Source of the DNA: Bacillus_BA songklensis
Lineage (GTDB): Bacteria > Bacillota > Bacilli > Bacillales > Bacillaceae_H
NCBI RefSeq assembly: GCF_042649685.1
Contig: NZ_JBHRZT010000052.1
Coordinates: forward strand, 1-64,000
Direction: 5' to 3'
DNA: 64,000 nt
Below the pieces are notes generated by a model. It worked only from the letters and a program-made list of their open reading frames with translations. It did no database searches and was not told where the DNA came from. A program made the translations under genes and the position numbers. Below, one piece after another: positions 32,443 through 41,357 of this stretch; within the stretch, counting starts at the first letter, position 1, and every line of letters starts with the position of its first letter.

Positions 32443-34620
32443 TTATCCTTTTTGGAATGAAAAGCTCACTTTGTTTTCTTTTTCATCCCATTCTAAGAAT
32501 GCGTCAAAAGTCTTCTCACCTTTTTTAAAGCCCTTAATTAAATCCGTTTTTCCACCTTTAAGCAACTTCTTCATATTAACTTGCGAAATCGTTTTTCCTA
32601 AAATCTTTTTGGAAATAGTAAAATCACATTTTGTAGTAGAATAATTGGAACAACCATAGAAGGTCCCTTTATCCACTACATCACCATCACATTTTTTACA
32701 TTTCCCAACTTTTGTTCCAATGTTTTTTGTCTTTCTTCCGGCTTTTTGTCTCTTAAACTCACTGAGATCAAAACCATCGAAAGACCAGGCTTCACTTTGT
32801 TTCCTGGCATCTTCAATCAATTTTATCGACAGCTTTTTTGCTTGTTCCATAAATTCTTTGGGAGATGCATTTCCTTCCCCTATTTGATGCAGGCGCTGCT
32901 CCCATTTGGCCGTCATTTCAGGTGAAGCCAAAATGCTTGTGCCTATCGATTCAATGAGCAGCTTTCCTTTATTAGTTGCGAACACTTGATTTTTCTTTAC
33001 TTCAATGTATTTCCTATCTTTTAATACACCAATAATCCCTGCTCGTGTTGCTTCTGTACCCAAGCCTTCCGTTTTGTTCAACACTTTCACTAACTCTCCA
33101 TCTTCCAGGTGTTTGCCGGCAGTTTTCATTAGTGTAATCAATTGGCCTTCGGTGTATCTTTTCGGAGGCTGTGTTTTGCCTTCCTTTACCTCAACCTCCT
33201 GAACAAATCCTTCTTCTCCTTCTTTTAGAGAAGGCAAATCTTGTTCATCTTCTTCAGGATCCTGATCTTTCTTACCACCATATATGACTTTCCGCCATCC
33301 ATCCTGTATTTGCTCTTTTCCTTTAGAAAGGAAAGTGGCTCTGCCTTCAACCAATGTGTGAATGGTTGTATAGTCGAAGATGGCTTTATCATAATGAGCC
33401 GCGATTAGCCTTTGAACAATTAACGTATATATTTTTTGCTCCTCTGCTGACATTTTAGCCGGATCTGTCACTTGCTCGGTCGGAATGATGGCATAGTGAT
33501 CCGTTACCTTCTTTTCATTTACATACCTTTTATTATTGATGATCGATGGATAAGGCACGGGAAAATATCCCTTAAACGAATCCAGCTGGCTGAGCTTTTG
33601 TAATATCTCCGGAAACATCGCTGCTTCTTCTCTAGTGACGTAACTTGAATCGGAACGAGGATAAGAGATAATCCCTTTAACATATAGCTTTTGAGCAATC
33701 TCAAGTGTCTTTTGCGGTGAAAACTTAAACATGTTGTTCGCCGTCGCTTGCAAAGATGACAAGTTGAAAAGAAACGGCGGCTGAAACTCTTTGCGCTCTT
33801 TCTCAATGGAATCAATGGCTGCCTCTTTTCCTTTACAAAACTGGAAGATCTTTTGAGCCATCTTTTCTTCATTTAAGCGTGCTTCGCCATCTTTATGCCA
33901 TTTGCCTTTATATACTTTTCCGTCCATATTAAAGGTGGCCAGTACCTCCCAAAAAGGCTCTGATTTAAAGTTTTCAATTTCTTTTTCCCTTTTCACAATG
34001 AGAGCAAGGGTTGGGGTTTGTACACGTCCCGTAGAAAACACATCTGAAATCCCTTTTTGTTGGAGCAAAAGTGTATAAGCCCGGGAAGCATTCATCCCCA
34101 CAAGCCAATCAGCACATGCTCTCCCCAATGCCTCATAATAAATGTTCCTGGTCTGGGATTCATCCAACAAATTTTCAAATCCATTTATAACCGCCTTTGG
34201 CGTTAACGAGGATATCCATAGACGTTTCATTTTTTTGTTGTTCTTGCATAAGGAAAGAATGATTCTAATAATAGCCTCCCCTTCTCTTTCTGCATCACCT
34301 GCAATGATAATTTCATTTATGTCTTTCCGATGGACCAACTCTTTAATAAGCTTGAATTGTTTCCATTTCGATTTTGTTACACGATGCTGAAATTGTTCAG
34401 GGATAATGGGTAAAGTTTGTAAAGACCACTTTTTCCATTTTTGATCATATTCTTCAGGAGGCACCAGTTCACATAGATGACCAATTGCCCATGTCAATAG
34501 TGCTCCGTTGGGGAAAAGGTGATTTGGCGCTATCTCCACATAACCGTCCTTTTTCTTAAAAGAGAAAGGAGAAGCCAGTTTCAAACCCTGATCGGGCTTT
34601 TCTGCAATAATTAACTTCAT
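32443..34620 (-). CDS. topB: DNA topoisomerase III
   Basis: A 725-residue type IA topoisomerase that passes single DNA strands and decatenates. The TOPRIM domain is N-terminal (KLIIAEKPDQGLKLA, then IIAGDAEREGEAIIR with metal-binding acids). The DNA-gate part contains FSTGRVQTPTLALIV and the catalytic tyrosine in ISYPRSDSSYVT. Near the C-terminus there is a CxxC...C zinc-like segment (KCKKCDGDVV, FYGCSN, KCDF) and a second repeat-like domain ending in FDAFLEWDEKENKVSFSF. Length is normal for Bacillus TopB. It has its own terminator. Confidence 0.95.
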   Translation of the reverse strand: MKLIIAEKPDQGLKLASPFSFKKKDGYVEIAPNHLFPNGALLTWAIGHLCELVPPEEYDQKWKKWSLQTLPIIPEQFQHRVTKSKWKQFKLIKELVHRKDINEIIIAGDAEREGEAIIRIILSLCKNNKKMKRLWISSLTPKAVINGFENLLDESQTRNIYYEALGRACADWLVGMNASRAYTLLLQQKGISDVFSTGRVQTPTLALIVKREKEIENFKSEPFWEVLATFNMDGKVYKGKWHKDGEARLNEEKMAQKIFQFCKGKEAAIDSIEKERKEFQPPFLFNLSSLQATANNMFKFSPQKTLEIAQKLYVKGIISYPRSDSSYVTREEAAMFPEILQKLSQLDSFKGYFPVPYPSIINNKRYVNEKKVTDHYAIIPTEQVTDPAKMSAEEQKIYTLIVQRLIAAHYDKAIFDYTTIHTLVEGRATFLSKGKEQIQDGWRKVIYGGKKDQDPEEDEQDLPSLKEGEEGFVQEVEVKEGKTQPPKRYTEGQLITLMKTAGKHLEDGELVKVLNKTEGLGTEATRAGIIGVLKDRKYIEVKKNQVFATNKGKLLIESIGTSILASPEMTAKWEQRLHQIGEGNASPKEFMEQAKKLSIKLIEDARKQSEAWSFDGFDLSEFKRQKAGRKTKNIGTKVGKCKKCDGDVVDKGTFYGCSNYSTTKCDFTISKKILGKTISQVNMKKLLKGGKTDLIKGFKKGEKTFDAFLEWDEKENKVSFSFQKG

Positions 34621-34910
34621 AAAAAATCTCCTAACACATTTAAACTCCCTAATATTGTATCTTGGGATTACTATATTTTCATACTAAAAACCATTTAATT
34701 GAGATATATAATCCACATAAAGAATTTAACATGGATGTTTTTTATTCACGTCAAATGATTTATGTGGATTTATATAGTTGAATTATTATTATACCATCGA
34801 AATCAGTCCGAAGTGTTTGTACTACCATGAAGGGCAGACATGTAAATTTTTGTCTTTATTAAAAACTATATTGACTTTTTTATCTTAATGACAAAAAACA
34901 GAAAATCACC
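34621..34910. other. intergenic region between topB and ydjO
   Basis: AT-rich, non-coding. It holds repeat copy B2 (34703-34777) and an AT-rich stretch with the promoter of topB on its left side, which I cannot pin down. Confidence 0.4.
34703..34777 (+). repeat. family B repeat, minimal copy B2 with terminal inverted repeats
   Basis: The 75-base unit begins TATATAATCCACATAAAGAA and ends TTTATGTGGATTTATATA, which are inverted repeats. Between them AATTTAACATG...CACGTCAAATGATT makes a hairpin with a T-rich loop. This shortest copy shows the element ends and resembles a miniature inverted-repeat element. Confidence 0.75.
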
Positions 34911-34939
34911 TTGAAAAAGTTTTTACTATGAAGTATAAT
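34911..34939 (+). promoter_or_regulatory. sigma-A promoter of ydjO
   Basis: TTGAAA (34911-34916) and TATAAT (34934-34939) with a 17-base spacer, near-consensus. The transcript start would lie near 34947, leaving a leader of about 150 bases before the ydjO start codon. Confidence 0.75.
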
Positions 34940-34971
34940 GAATTAATTGGTATAAAAAACATGTTAATGTG

Positions 34972-35054
34972 ATTCACATATTATCAAAGGCCAATAAGGA
35001 TGATATGAAGGGCCTTATCGATTCTTGATAATATGTGAATTTTTTATTTTTTTA
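34972..35054 (+). promoter_or_regulatory. leader hairpin with T-run before ydjO
   Basis: ATTCACATATTATCAA pairs with TTGATAATATGTGAAT (16 bp), with an inner AAGGCC/GGCCTT stem. It is followed by TTTTTTATTTTTTT. It has terminator form yet lies between the ydjO promoter and its ribosome site (GGAGGAG at about 35082-35091), so it should attenuate expression unless melted or bypassed. The AT-rich stem invites temperature control. Confidence 0.65.
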
Positions 35055-35097
35055 AAGGTTATTGAAATGATATTTTTCATGTCGGAGGAGTGATCTA

Positions 35098-35301
35098 ATG
35101 TATTGGAATAAAAGAAATGCCCCGGAAGAGGAGAAAGAACAAGTAGCCATTTGGGAATGCCAGGCAGAAAATTGTTTGGGATGGATGCGAAAGAACTTTG
35201 CTCTTGAAGATCATCCTAATTGTCCTTTATGTGGAAATACAATGAAAAGCGGAGAACGTCTCTTACACAATTTAGTAAACCCAAGAAACCATACCGTTTA
35301 A
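35098..35301 (+). CDS. ydjO: cold-inducible YdjO family protein
   Basis: A 67-residue protein with two cysteine pairs, CQAENC near residue 18 and CPLCG near residue 42, that form a small zinc ribbon. Around them the YdjO pattern YWNKRN, IWECQ, WMRKNFA and LCGNTMKSGER is clear. B. subtilis YdjO is reported as cold-inducible; its molecular role is unknown. The ribosome site GGAGGAGTG is strong. A long leader with a terminator-like hairpin lies between promoter and gene. The gene is followed by a strong terminator. Confidence 0.85.
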   Translation: MYWNKRNAPEEEKEQVAIWECQAENCLGWMRKNFALEDHPNCPLCGNTMKSGERLLHNLVNPRNHTV

Positions 35302-35351
35302 TGTGCTGTGCGTTAGGCTTTCTCAACTGAATCATTACACCAGCAAGAAGG

Positions 35352-35380
35352 CTCGGATTTTACTGCATCCGAGTTTTTTT
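35352..35380 (+). terminator. ydjO terminator
   Basis: CTCGGAT and ATCCGAG arms with an 8-base loop, followed directly by seven T residues. Classic intrinsic terminator 50 bases after the ydjO stop. Confidence 0.85.
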
Positions 35381-35578
35381 GAGCACATAATTTCAGTCAT
35401 ATGGCCTTGAGATAGGAGCCCTTTCTAATCATTTTTCGCTTATTCTTCCCTTCAAGCTTATCCATAAAATAAACCAACATCCAATTGAAACAAATGAAGC
35501 AATATTTTCAAAAACCATCAAAAAATTGTTAGTCCCCTCTTTCTTCTTTCTTGTTATAATATCTACTAAAAACTAATC

Positions 35579-35735
35579 TATATAAATCCACGTTAATTTT
35601 TTAACCTTTGTCACCGGTCTCTCTTCTATTTGCGCCTTTCTGTTTTTTCATCTTGAATGAGCTTACAAAGGTCTAAAGAATTGAACATGAGAGCGTTTTT
35701 TCTCATGTTCAATTCTTTATGTGGATTCATATATT
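35579..35735 (+). repeat. family B intergenic repeat, copy B3
   Basis: A full-length unit: left end TATAAATCCACGTTAA, conserved middle (TATTTGCGCCTTTCTGTT, TTACAAAGGT), a 14-bp hairpin GAATTGAACATGAG/CTCATGTTCAATTC and right end TTTATGTGGATTCATATA. It occupies most of the space between ydjO and the kinase gene; its right half falls within 75 bases of the kinase start. Confidence 0.8.
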
Positions 35736-35808
35736 TATTTTGTCTTTCTTTTTATATAAAAACGAGTAAAATGAACAATGTGGATATCGACTTTAACGAG
35801 GGGGAACT

Positions 35809-37461
35809 ATGTCAAAAAAATATATATTGCTCATCTATATCGCTTTCAGCCTTATGTGGGTTTTTCTTACTGATGAGCTGTTGCTCTATTTGCACAATAA
35901 TCTCAACTATCTTCTATTGTGGCAAAAAATAAAAGCGATCATTTTTATAATTTTATCCAGTATTTTCATATACTACCTGATTATTAAGCGGGAAGAATTT
36001 CATACCGTCCAAAAAGAAAAGGAAAAACTTCAAACGCTCATCAACTCCATGGTTGATTTCGTTAACTTTAAAGATGGTGAAGGCCGGTGGATCGAAGCAA
36101 ATGATTTTGGACTAAAGCTATTTCAGCTGGAACATGTTGATTTTAGAGGAAAAAAGGATTCGGATCTTGCTGAATACACCGACTTTTATCGAGAGGCTTT
36201 GCTCTATTGCGAAAATTCCGATGAAGAAACATGGAAAGCCCGTAAAATTACCCGCTCCGAAGAAATAATACCATTGCCTGAAGGCGGCTCAAAAACGTTC
36301 GATACGATTAAGGTTCCATTATACGAAAGAGACGGGAGCCGCAAAGGACTTGTTGTAATAGGACGGGATATTACAGAGCGGGTTATGATCGAGAGAAAGT
36401 TATCGGAAAAGCAGCAACGCTATCAATCTTTGTTTGAATATAACCCAGAAGTGGTTTACATGGTAGACTTAAAAGGAAACATTACCAATTTGAATCATCA
36501 GTTTGAAGTTCTCACGGGACATTCAAGAGAGGAATACATTGGTAAACCTATCCTGCAGTTTGTAGCAAAAAAAGATCAAAAGCAAGTAAAAAAAGTTTTC
36601 TGTAAAGTCATTAAAACACGGAAAGCTTGGAATAACAAAGAAGTAGAAATCATGCGCAAAAACAGAAAGAAAGCTATTTTATCATGTACATCTGTTCCAA
36701 TGGTCATTGATGATCAGATTGTCGGGGTGATCGGATATGCCAAAGATATTACTCAGCTCAAAGAGACGGAAGAAAAATTAAAGAAAACAGAGAAACTGTC
36801 TGTAGTGGGGGAACTCGCCGCAAGCCTTGCCCATGAAATTCGAAATCCTCTTACTTCTCTTAAAGGATTTGTGCAACTCATACAAGACGATGATCAAACG
36901 AAACAAATATATTACAAGGTCATGTTGGATGAACTTGACCGGATTAACGAAATAGTCAGTGAATTTTTAGTATTAGCTAAACCTCAGAAGCTCCTTTTCA
37001 AAAAAGCTGACCTGGGAGATATTCTAACATCTGTTGTATCACTGCTAGAATCACAGGCAAACCTTTATGGCGTTGAAATGTCCATGGAAATCAAACATCG
37101 ATTGCCTCTCATCGAATGTGAGCCTAATCAATTAAAACAATTATTTATTAACCTTATAAAAAATTCGATTGAAGCCTCTTCTAAAAAAGTAAATGTCATT
37201 TTAGATATGAAAGACCAGGAACACATTTTAATAAAAGTAGAAGATAACGGCTGCGGGATTTCTAGAGAGCGAATGAAACACTTGGGAGAACCTTTTTATT
37301 CTTCAAAGGAAAAAGGGACAGGTCTTGGGCTGACGGTAAGCTATAGGATTTTGGAATCTCATAGAGGCCACATTCAATTTCATAGTGAAGTAGAAGGAGG
37401 AACGGTTGCGGAAGTTGTACTTCCCGTTTCTTTAAATACTACCTTTTCTAATGTCCGATAA
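35809..37461 (+). CDS. PAS-domain sensor histidine kinase, orphan
   Basis: A 550-residue membrane kinase. Two hydrophobic helices lie at the N-terminus (about residues 5-30 and 40-60) with almost no outside loop. Two PAS domains follow (~70-195, with NFKDGEGRWIEAN, and ~200-320, with YNPEVVYMVDLKGNI). The phospho-acceptor histidine is in LAHEIRNPLTSLKGF (near residue 344). The ATP domain has the N box LIKNSIEAS, G1 VEDNGCGIS and G2 KGTGLGL. No response regulator gene is adjacent. This layout is like the orphan KinE/KinA sporulation kinases that feed the Spo0F relay, but the target is inferred. Confidence 0.88.
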   Translation: MSKKYILLIYIAFSLMWVFLTDELLLYLHNNLNYLLLWQKIKAIIFIILSSIFIYYLIIKREEFHTVQKEKEKLQTLINSMVDFVNFKDGEGRWIEANDFGLKLFQLEHVDFRGKKDSDLAEYTDFYREALLYCENSDEETWKARKITRSEEIIPLPEGGSKTFDTIKVPLYERDGSRKGLVVIGRDITERVMIERKLSEKQQRYQSLFEYNPEVVYMVDLKGNITNLNHQFEVLTGHSREEYIGKPILQFVAKKDQKQVKKVFCKVIKTRKAWNNKEVEIMRKNRKKAILSCTSVPMVIDDQIVGVIGYAKDITQLKETEEKLKKTEKLSVVGELAASLAHEIRNPLTSLKGFVQLIQDDDQTKQIYYKVMLDELDRINEIVSEFLVLAKPQKLLFKKADLGDILTSVVSLLESQANLYGVEMSMEIKHRLPLIECEPNQLKQLFINLIKNSIEASSKKVNVILDMKDQEHILIKVEDNGCGISRERMKHLGEPFYSSKEKGTGLGLTVSYRILESHRGHIQFHSEVEGGTVAEVVLPVSLNTTFSNVR

Positions 37462-37487
37462 CAAAAATGCGCATTTTTATCCAATTA

Positions 37488-37532
37488 ATAAGGGGTTGTC
37501 CAAAAAGCAAACACTTTTGGGACAACCCTTTT
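37488..37532. terminator. terminator between the kinase gene and ykfC
   Basis: AAGGGGTTGTCCAAAA and its complement GGGACAACCCTTTTT form a hairpin with T-runs on both sides, so it can serve both converging transcripts. Confidence 0.8.
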
Positions 37533-37640
37533 TCAATGAACATGGGCAGCTTGCTCCGATAACGATAATCATCAAGGTCATCTACCTCGGCCGCCATTTG
37601 TTTGATCTATTGTTCAAACCGTTCATATGAATTCCCCCGT

Positions 37641-38555
37641 TTAAGTCCAATAGCGTCGTGCGGCACAAAGTTCCCTTTCATAAATTGTATCTTTCAGATC
37701 GATGACTTCGATTGTTTTTCCCGTTTTCGGCGAGTGAATCATTTGCCCGTTTCCGTAATAAATACCAACATGATGAATGGCACCTTTTCCTTCGTCATAA
37801 GCGAAAAATAATAAGTCGCCCGGCTTTAACTGATCCAGCGCTACATTCTCCCCTTCTTTTGCCTGGTCATGGGCATCACGCGGAATGATATATCCATTTG
37901 CTTTACACATCGCATAGCTAAATCCTGAACAATCAAATCCGAATCCGCTCATGCCTCCCCATAAATACGGCAAATCTAAAAATGCTTTTCCCGCTTCTAC
38001 AATTTGCTGACCGTTTCCTTTTGGAATCTCCACAACTGAAGCATAAACTGCCGTACCATCTTTTCGAAGCAATCCTGTGCCGGAAGGAGTCTTTACTTTA
38101 ACCCAATCCTCCGACTCCTCCACTAATGGTAGCCTTGTTTGGAAGCTGAGCTCCATCCAACTTGACCCATCGTCATGATAGAGCAAAGACGTAGGACTGG
38201 TAACAACAGCGACTCCATTACCCGTATAATCTTCTTCTTTTTTCTTCAGCTGTCCTTTTGGCATCCACCCTGGATAACCATGCGAATTTTTGGAAGATGG
38301 CTGTTCTGGCACGACGACCAGTACCCAGTCACCTTTTTCTTCTAATACCATCACTTCCTGGCCGCATAACGCTTGTGACTGAACAAGATTGCTGTTACAA
38401 AGGTCTAAAAGTGCCTCAAATGTTAACGAATCAAGCCATTCACGCAGCAAAACGGGATTGGAGACCGCTCCTTGGTCAATCCCGCGCGGTGAATCCGGAT
38501 TCGTCCAAATGGTAGCTACCGCTGCATCAACTAAATAAACCCCTTTGTTTTCCAA
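37641..38555 (-). CDS. ykfC: gamma-D-glutamyl-L-diamino acid endopeptidase (NlpC/P60)
   Basis: A 304-residue cytoplasmic murein-peptide hydrolase that cuts L-Ala-gamma-D-Glu from the diamino acid. Two bacterial SH3 domains form the first ~190 residues. The NlpC/P60 catalytic domain follows with cysteine in DCSGFSYAM, histidine in IHHVGIYYG and a third polar residue histidine in MIHSPKTG. No signal peptide is seen. It is the last gene of ykfA-ykfB-ykfC. A 12-base gap to ykfB shows co-transcription. Confidence 0.93.
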   Translation of the reverse strand: MENKGVYLVDAAVATIWTNPDSPRGIDQGAVSNPVLLREWLDSLTFEALLDLCNSNLVQSQALCGQEVMVLEEKGDWVLVVVPEQPSSKNSHGYPGWMPKGQLKKKEEDYTGNGVAVVTSPTSLLYHDDGSSWMELSFQTRLPLVEESEDWVKVKTPSGTGLLRKDGTAVYASVVEIPKGNGQQIVEAGKAFLDLPYLWGGMSGFGFDCSGFSYAMCKANGYIIPRDAHDQAKEGENVALDQLKPGDLLFFAYDEGKGAIHHVGIYYGNGQMIHSPKTGKTIEVIDLKDTIYERELCAARRYWT

Positions 38556-38567
38556 CGTTTGTCCCCC

Positions 38568-39647
38568 TTATATATCTACCTTCTCAATCCCCAGTCCCGG
38601 GCTCTTCGGGAATGTAATCTTTTTGCCTTCATACACGATACCGCCGTGGACGATGTCTTTTGCCAGCATTAGCGGAGCATCAAAATCAAAGCGCGTGATG
38701 TTTTTCTTGCTTGCCGCAAAATGGGCAGCTGCACTGATCCCGAGACGGGTCTCGATCATACTTCCAACCATACATGGGACACCGCAAACGTCAGCAAATT
38801 GGTTAATGATCTGTGCCTGATAAATTCCACCCGCTTTCATCAGCTTAATATTCATTAAATCTGCACTTCTTGTTTTGAGTACTTCAAATGCCTGCTTCGG
38901 GGAAAAAACGCTTTCATCCGCCATGATCGGTGTCTCAACGGCATCCGTTACTCGCTTTAATCCTGCAATGTCTTCAGCATGGACCGGCTGCTCGACCAAT
39001 TCAATATCAAGCCCCATATCTTCCATTTTTCGAATGGCACGGATTGCCTCTTTTACTCCCCATCCCTGGTTGGCATCGAGCCGAATTTTAATCGAAGAAC
39101 CTACGCGATTTCGGATTTCCCGAATGCCAGCAATATCCGTTTCAATCTCACCTTTTCCGACCTTTACTTTTAACACCGTAAAACCATCCTTCACGTATTG
39201 AACGGCATCTTCACCCATTTCTTTGGGTGAATTAACGCTCACAGTAAAATCCGTTTCAATCTCGTTCCGGTATCCGCCTAAAAACTGATAAAGAGGCAGC
39301 CCGCTGTTTTTTGACAAACAATCATAAATGGCCATGTCAATTGCGGCTTTGGCACTCGAATTGCGGATTAATAATTTTTGAAGGTCTTGAAAGATACCTT
39401 CATAATTTAAAAGATTTCTGCCCGCTAATGCCGGCTTTAACACATGCCGGATCGCCGACTCGATGCTTTCTAAACTATCACCTGTAATGACGACAGTAGG
39501 CGGCGCTTCCCCCCAACCGACAATTCCATTCTCGCATGTAATTTTGACGATAATGGCCTCTGCCACTTCTACTGTTCGTAAAGCCGTTTTGAAAGGTTTA
39601 ACGAGAGGAACAGCTGTACGGAATGTCTCGATTTGCTGGATTTTCAT
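38568..39647 (-). CDS. ykfB: L-Ala-D/L-Glu epimerase
   Basis: A 359-residue member of the muconate-cycloisomerase/enolase superfamily. The catalytic lysine pair lies in VLKVKVGKG (near residue 160) and NIKLMKAGG (near 268). Metal ligands are the aspartate in RLDANQGW, the glutamate in ELVEQPV and the aspartate in IMADESV. It converts L-Ala-D-Glu, released by YkfC from recycled murein, to L-Ala-L-Glu for peptidases. Length and motif spacing are normal. The gene is 27 bases after ykfA and 12 before ykfC. Confidence 0.95.
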   Translation of the reverse strand: MKIQQIETFRTAVPLVKPFKTALRTVEVAEAIIVKITCENGIVGWGEAPPTVVITGDSLESIESAIRHVLKPALAGRNLLNYEGIFQDLQKLLIRNSSAKAAIDMAIYDCLSKNSGLPLYQFLGGYRNEIETDFTVSVNSPKEMGEDAVQYVKDGFTVLKVKVGKGEIETDIAGIREIRNRVGSSIKIRLDANQGWGVKEAIRAIRKMEDMGLDIELVEQPVHAEDIAGLKRVTDAVETPIMADESVFSPKQAFEVLKTRSADLMNIKLMKAGGIYQAQIINQFADVCGVPCMVGSMIETRLGISAAAHFAASKKNITRFDFDAPLMLAKDIVHGGIVYEGKKITFPKSPGLGIEKVDI

Positions 39648-39674
39648 TTTGGCTCCCCCTTCTCATGGTATTGG

Positions 39675-40598
39675 TTATTGAATACCAGGCTCGACGATAA
39701 AAGTCTTTGAATTTGTATCAAGTGTGCCTCTCACACCGATTGGAATGGCTACCTGCGGTGAACAATGTCCGATTTTGAACCCTTTCATCGCAGGTTTATG
39801 GGCAGACGCAATATGATCGGCCACCACGTCGTCAAGTGTTAAGGAGCGCTTTCTTTTCTTTGGTGTACAATTATTAAAATCACAAACAAGGATCCCTGCC
39901 GCTTCCTCTATTTTCCCTGCCATCTTTAGCTGATTGAGCATACGATCTACTTGATAAGGCTCTTCATCAACATCTTCCATGAATAAAATCTTTCCTCTTG
40001 TATCTACTTCAAATGGTGTACCTAATGTACTGACGAGCAAGGATAAATTCCCCCCAATGATTTCCCCTGTTACTTTCCCTTCATGAATCACCTCTAAAAG
40101 AGAAACCTCCTCTGTATACTCGATCGTTGTCTCGGTAAATAACTGTTTAAACGATTGTTTCGTCAGCTCATACACCTTTTCCTGCCCGATGTCAGAGCTT
40201 AGCATCGGTCCATGGAACGTGACCAGATCCGTTTTTTGATGGATGGCCGTATGTAAAAACGTAACATCGCTGTAGCCCCAGAAAATTTTCGGATTGTGTT
40301 TCACGAGCTCATAATCGAGCCTGGCTGCAATTCTTGCCGTTCCAAACCCGCCGCCTGCACAAATGATTCCTTTTACTTCTTTATCTGCAAACATTTCATG
40401 TATGTCTTCGATTCTCTCCTCATCTTTCCCCGCTAAATAGCCGTTTACCGACTCAACATGCTTTCCCACTTTCACATTTAAACCGAGCTCTCCCAAAAAA
40501 GGGAGCGCACGCTGAAGTTTTTCAAGATCAGGCGGACTTGCAGGTGCTATGACCCCAACTGTATCTCCTTTTTGCAATTTTTTTGGTCTTATCGCCAA
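39675..40598 (-). CDS. ykfA: LD-carboxypeptidase family protein (S66)
   Basis: A 307-residue muramoyl-tetrapeptide LD-carboxypeptidase-like enzyme. I prefer a TTG start at 40598 because AAAGGGAG lies eight bases upstream; the ATG at 40625 has its GGAAG only three bases away. The product starts near LLAIRPKKLQKGDTVGVIAPASPP. The nucleophile serine region is GYSDVTFLHT / FHGPMLSSD, with AGGGFGTARI and the catalytic glutamate/histidine in the C-terminal half (GGNLSLLVSTLGTP, FKIGHCSPQ). It is the first gene of the murein tripeptide recycling operon. Confidence 0.88.
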   Translation of the reverse strand: MAIRPKKLQKGDTVGVIAPASPPDLEKLQRALPFLGELGLNVKVGKHVESVNGYLAGKDEERIEDIHEMFADKEVKGIICAGGGFGTARIAARLDYELVKHNPKIFWGYSDVTFLHTAIHQKTDLVTFHGPMLSSDIGQEKVYELTKQSFKQLFTETTIEYTEEVSLLEVIHEGKVTGEIIGGNLSLLVSTLGTPFEVDTRGKILFMEDVDEEPYQVDRMLNQLKMAGKIEEAAGILVCDFNNCTPKKRKRSLTLDDVVADHIASAHKPAMKGFKIGHCSPQVAIPIGVRGTLDTNSKTFIVEPGIQ

Positions 40599-40636
40599 AA
40601 GAGCCACTCCCTTTCGATAATCCATATTCTTCCATG

Positions 40637-40849
40637 CTATATAACTCTAACTTAATCGTTTAACATCAGTTTTGCCGTTTATGCTATTCATGGCCTTTCT
40701 GTTCTGACATCTCGAATGGACTTACAAGGGTTCTCGTATAAGCGATTGCCAAGAACCCTTAATGTCACTTGGTGATCGCTTATGTGTAAAGAATTTGACA
40801 CGGGCGTTTTTGGCTCACGTCAAATTCTTTACGTGGATTTATATATATG
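40637..40849 (+). repeat. family B repeat, copy B4
   Basis: A long unit with CTTTCTGTTC and GGACTTACAAGGGTTC, a variable hairpin (GTATAAGCGATTGCCAAG ... CTTATG), then AAGAATTTGAC/GTCAAATTCTT and the right end ACGTGGATTTATATATA. Compared with B3 the final stem sequence has changed on both arms, so pairing is preserved. Confidence 0.75.
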
Positions 40850-40977
40850 TGCTTCCCGTGTATGAATTCCTCTATTGTTAAAAATCTATCAATATATGTA
40901 TTATATATAGCGATTTAAAAGGAATTGCCCCTCCATTTAACCATTGTTTTGTCAACCCCTAAACGGGAAGGGGTATA
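40850..40977. other. spacer between repeats B4 and B5
   Basis: AT-rich, no coding sequence. A small hairpin AACCCCTAAACGGGAAGGGGTT lies near 40955-40976. The ykfA promoter would lie to the left of B4; I see nothing decisive here. Confidence 0.3.
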
Positions 40978-41263
40978 ATGACTTACAAGGGTTCTCGTAT
41001 AAGCATTTGACAAGGGGCCTTAATGTAAATGGGCAAATGATTTATGTGAATATATATAAGTTCAACTTAAGTTTTTAACCTCTGTCATGGAGCCTTCTTC
41101 AATTTGCGCTTTTCTGTTCTCTCACCTTGAGCAGGCTTACAAAGGTCTTCGTATAAGCGGCTGGCAAGAGCCCGTAAGGGAGCTTGCCAGCCGCTTATGC
41201 GTAAATCATTGAACATGAGAGCGCTTTTTGCTCATGTTCAATGATTTATGTGGATTTATATAT
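40978..41263 (+). repeat. family B repeats, joined copies B5 and B6
   Basis: Two copies abut. B5 (40978-41060) has GACTTACAAGGGTTCTCGTATAAGC and a decayed end AAATGATTTATGTGAATATATATA. B6 (about 41050-41263) has the full middle block, a perfect GC-rich hairpin (GTATAAGCGGCTGGCAAG ... GCCAGCCGCTTATG), a second hairpin AATCATTGAACATGAG/CTCATGTTCAATGATT and the TATGTGGATTTATATAT end. Together with B4 they make a repeat cluster of about 620 bases. Confidence 0.8.
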
Positions 41264-41357
41264 AAAAAAGCCGACTGCCTATCCTCATCCTGCAGTCGAC
41301 TTACCTTTATTTTTTAATGATGGCAAAGTCCATTGATGACTTTTTATCCATGTGAAC

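Noticed and set aside
40637..41263. Regularly spaced repeats that might be a CRISPR array
   Set aside because: The units are 80-210 bases long, differ in length, contain their own hairpins and have no short uniform spacers; no cas gene is near.
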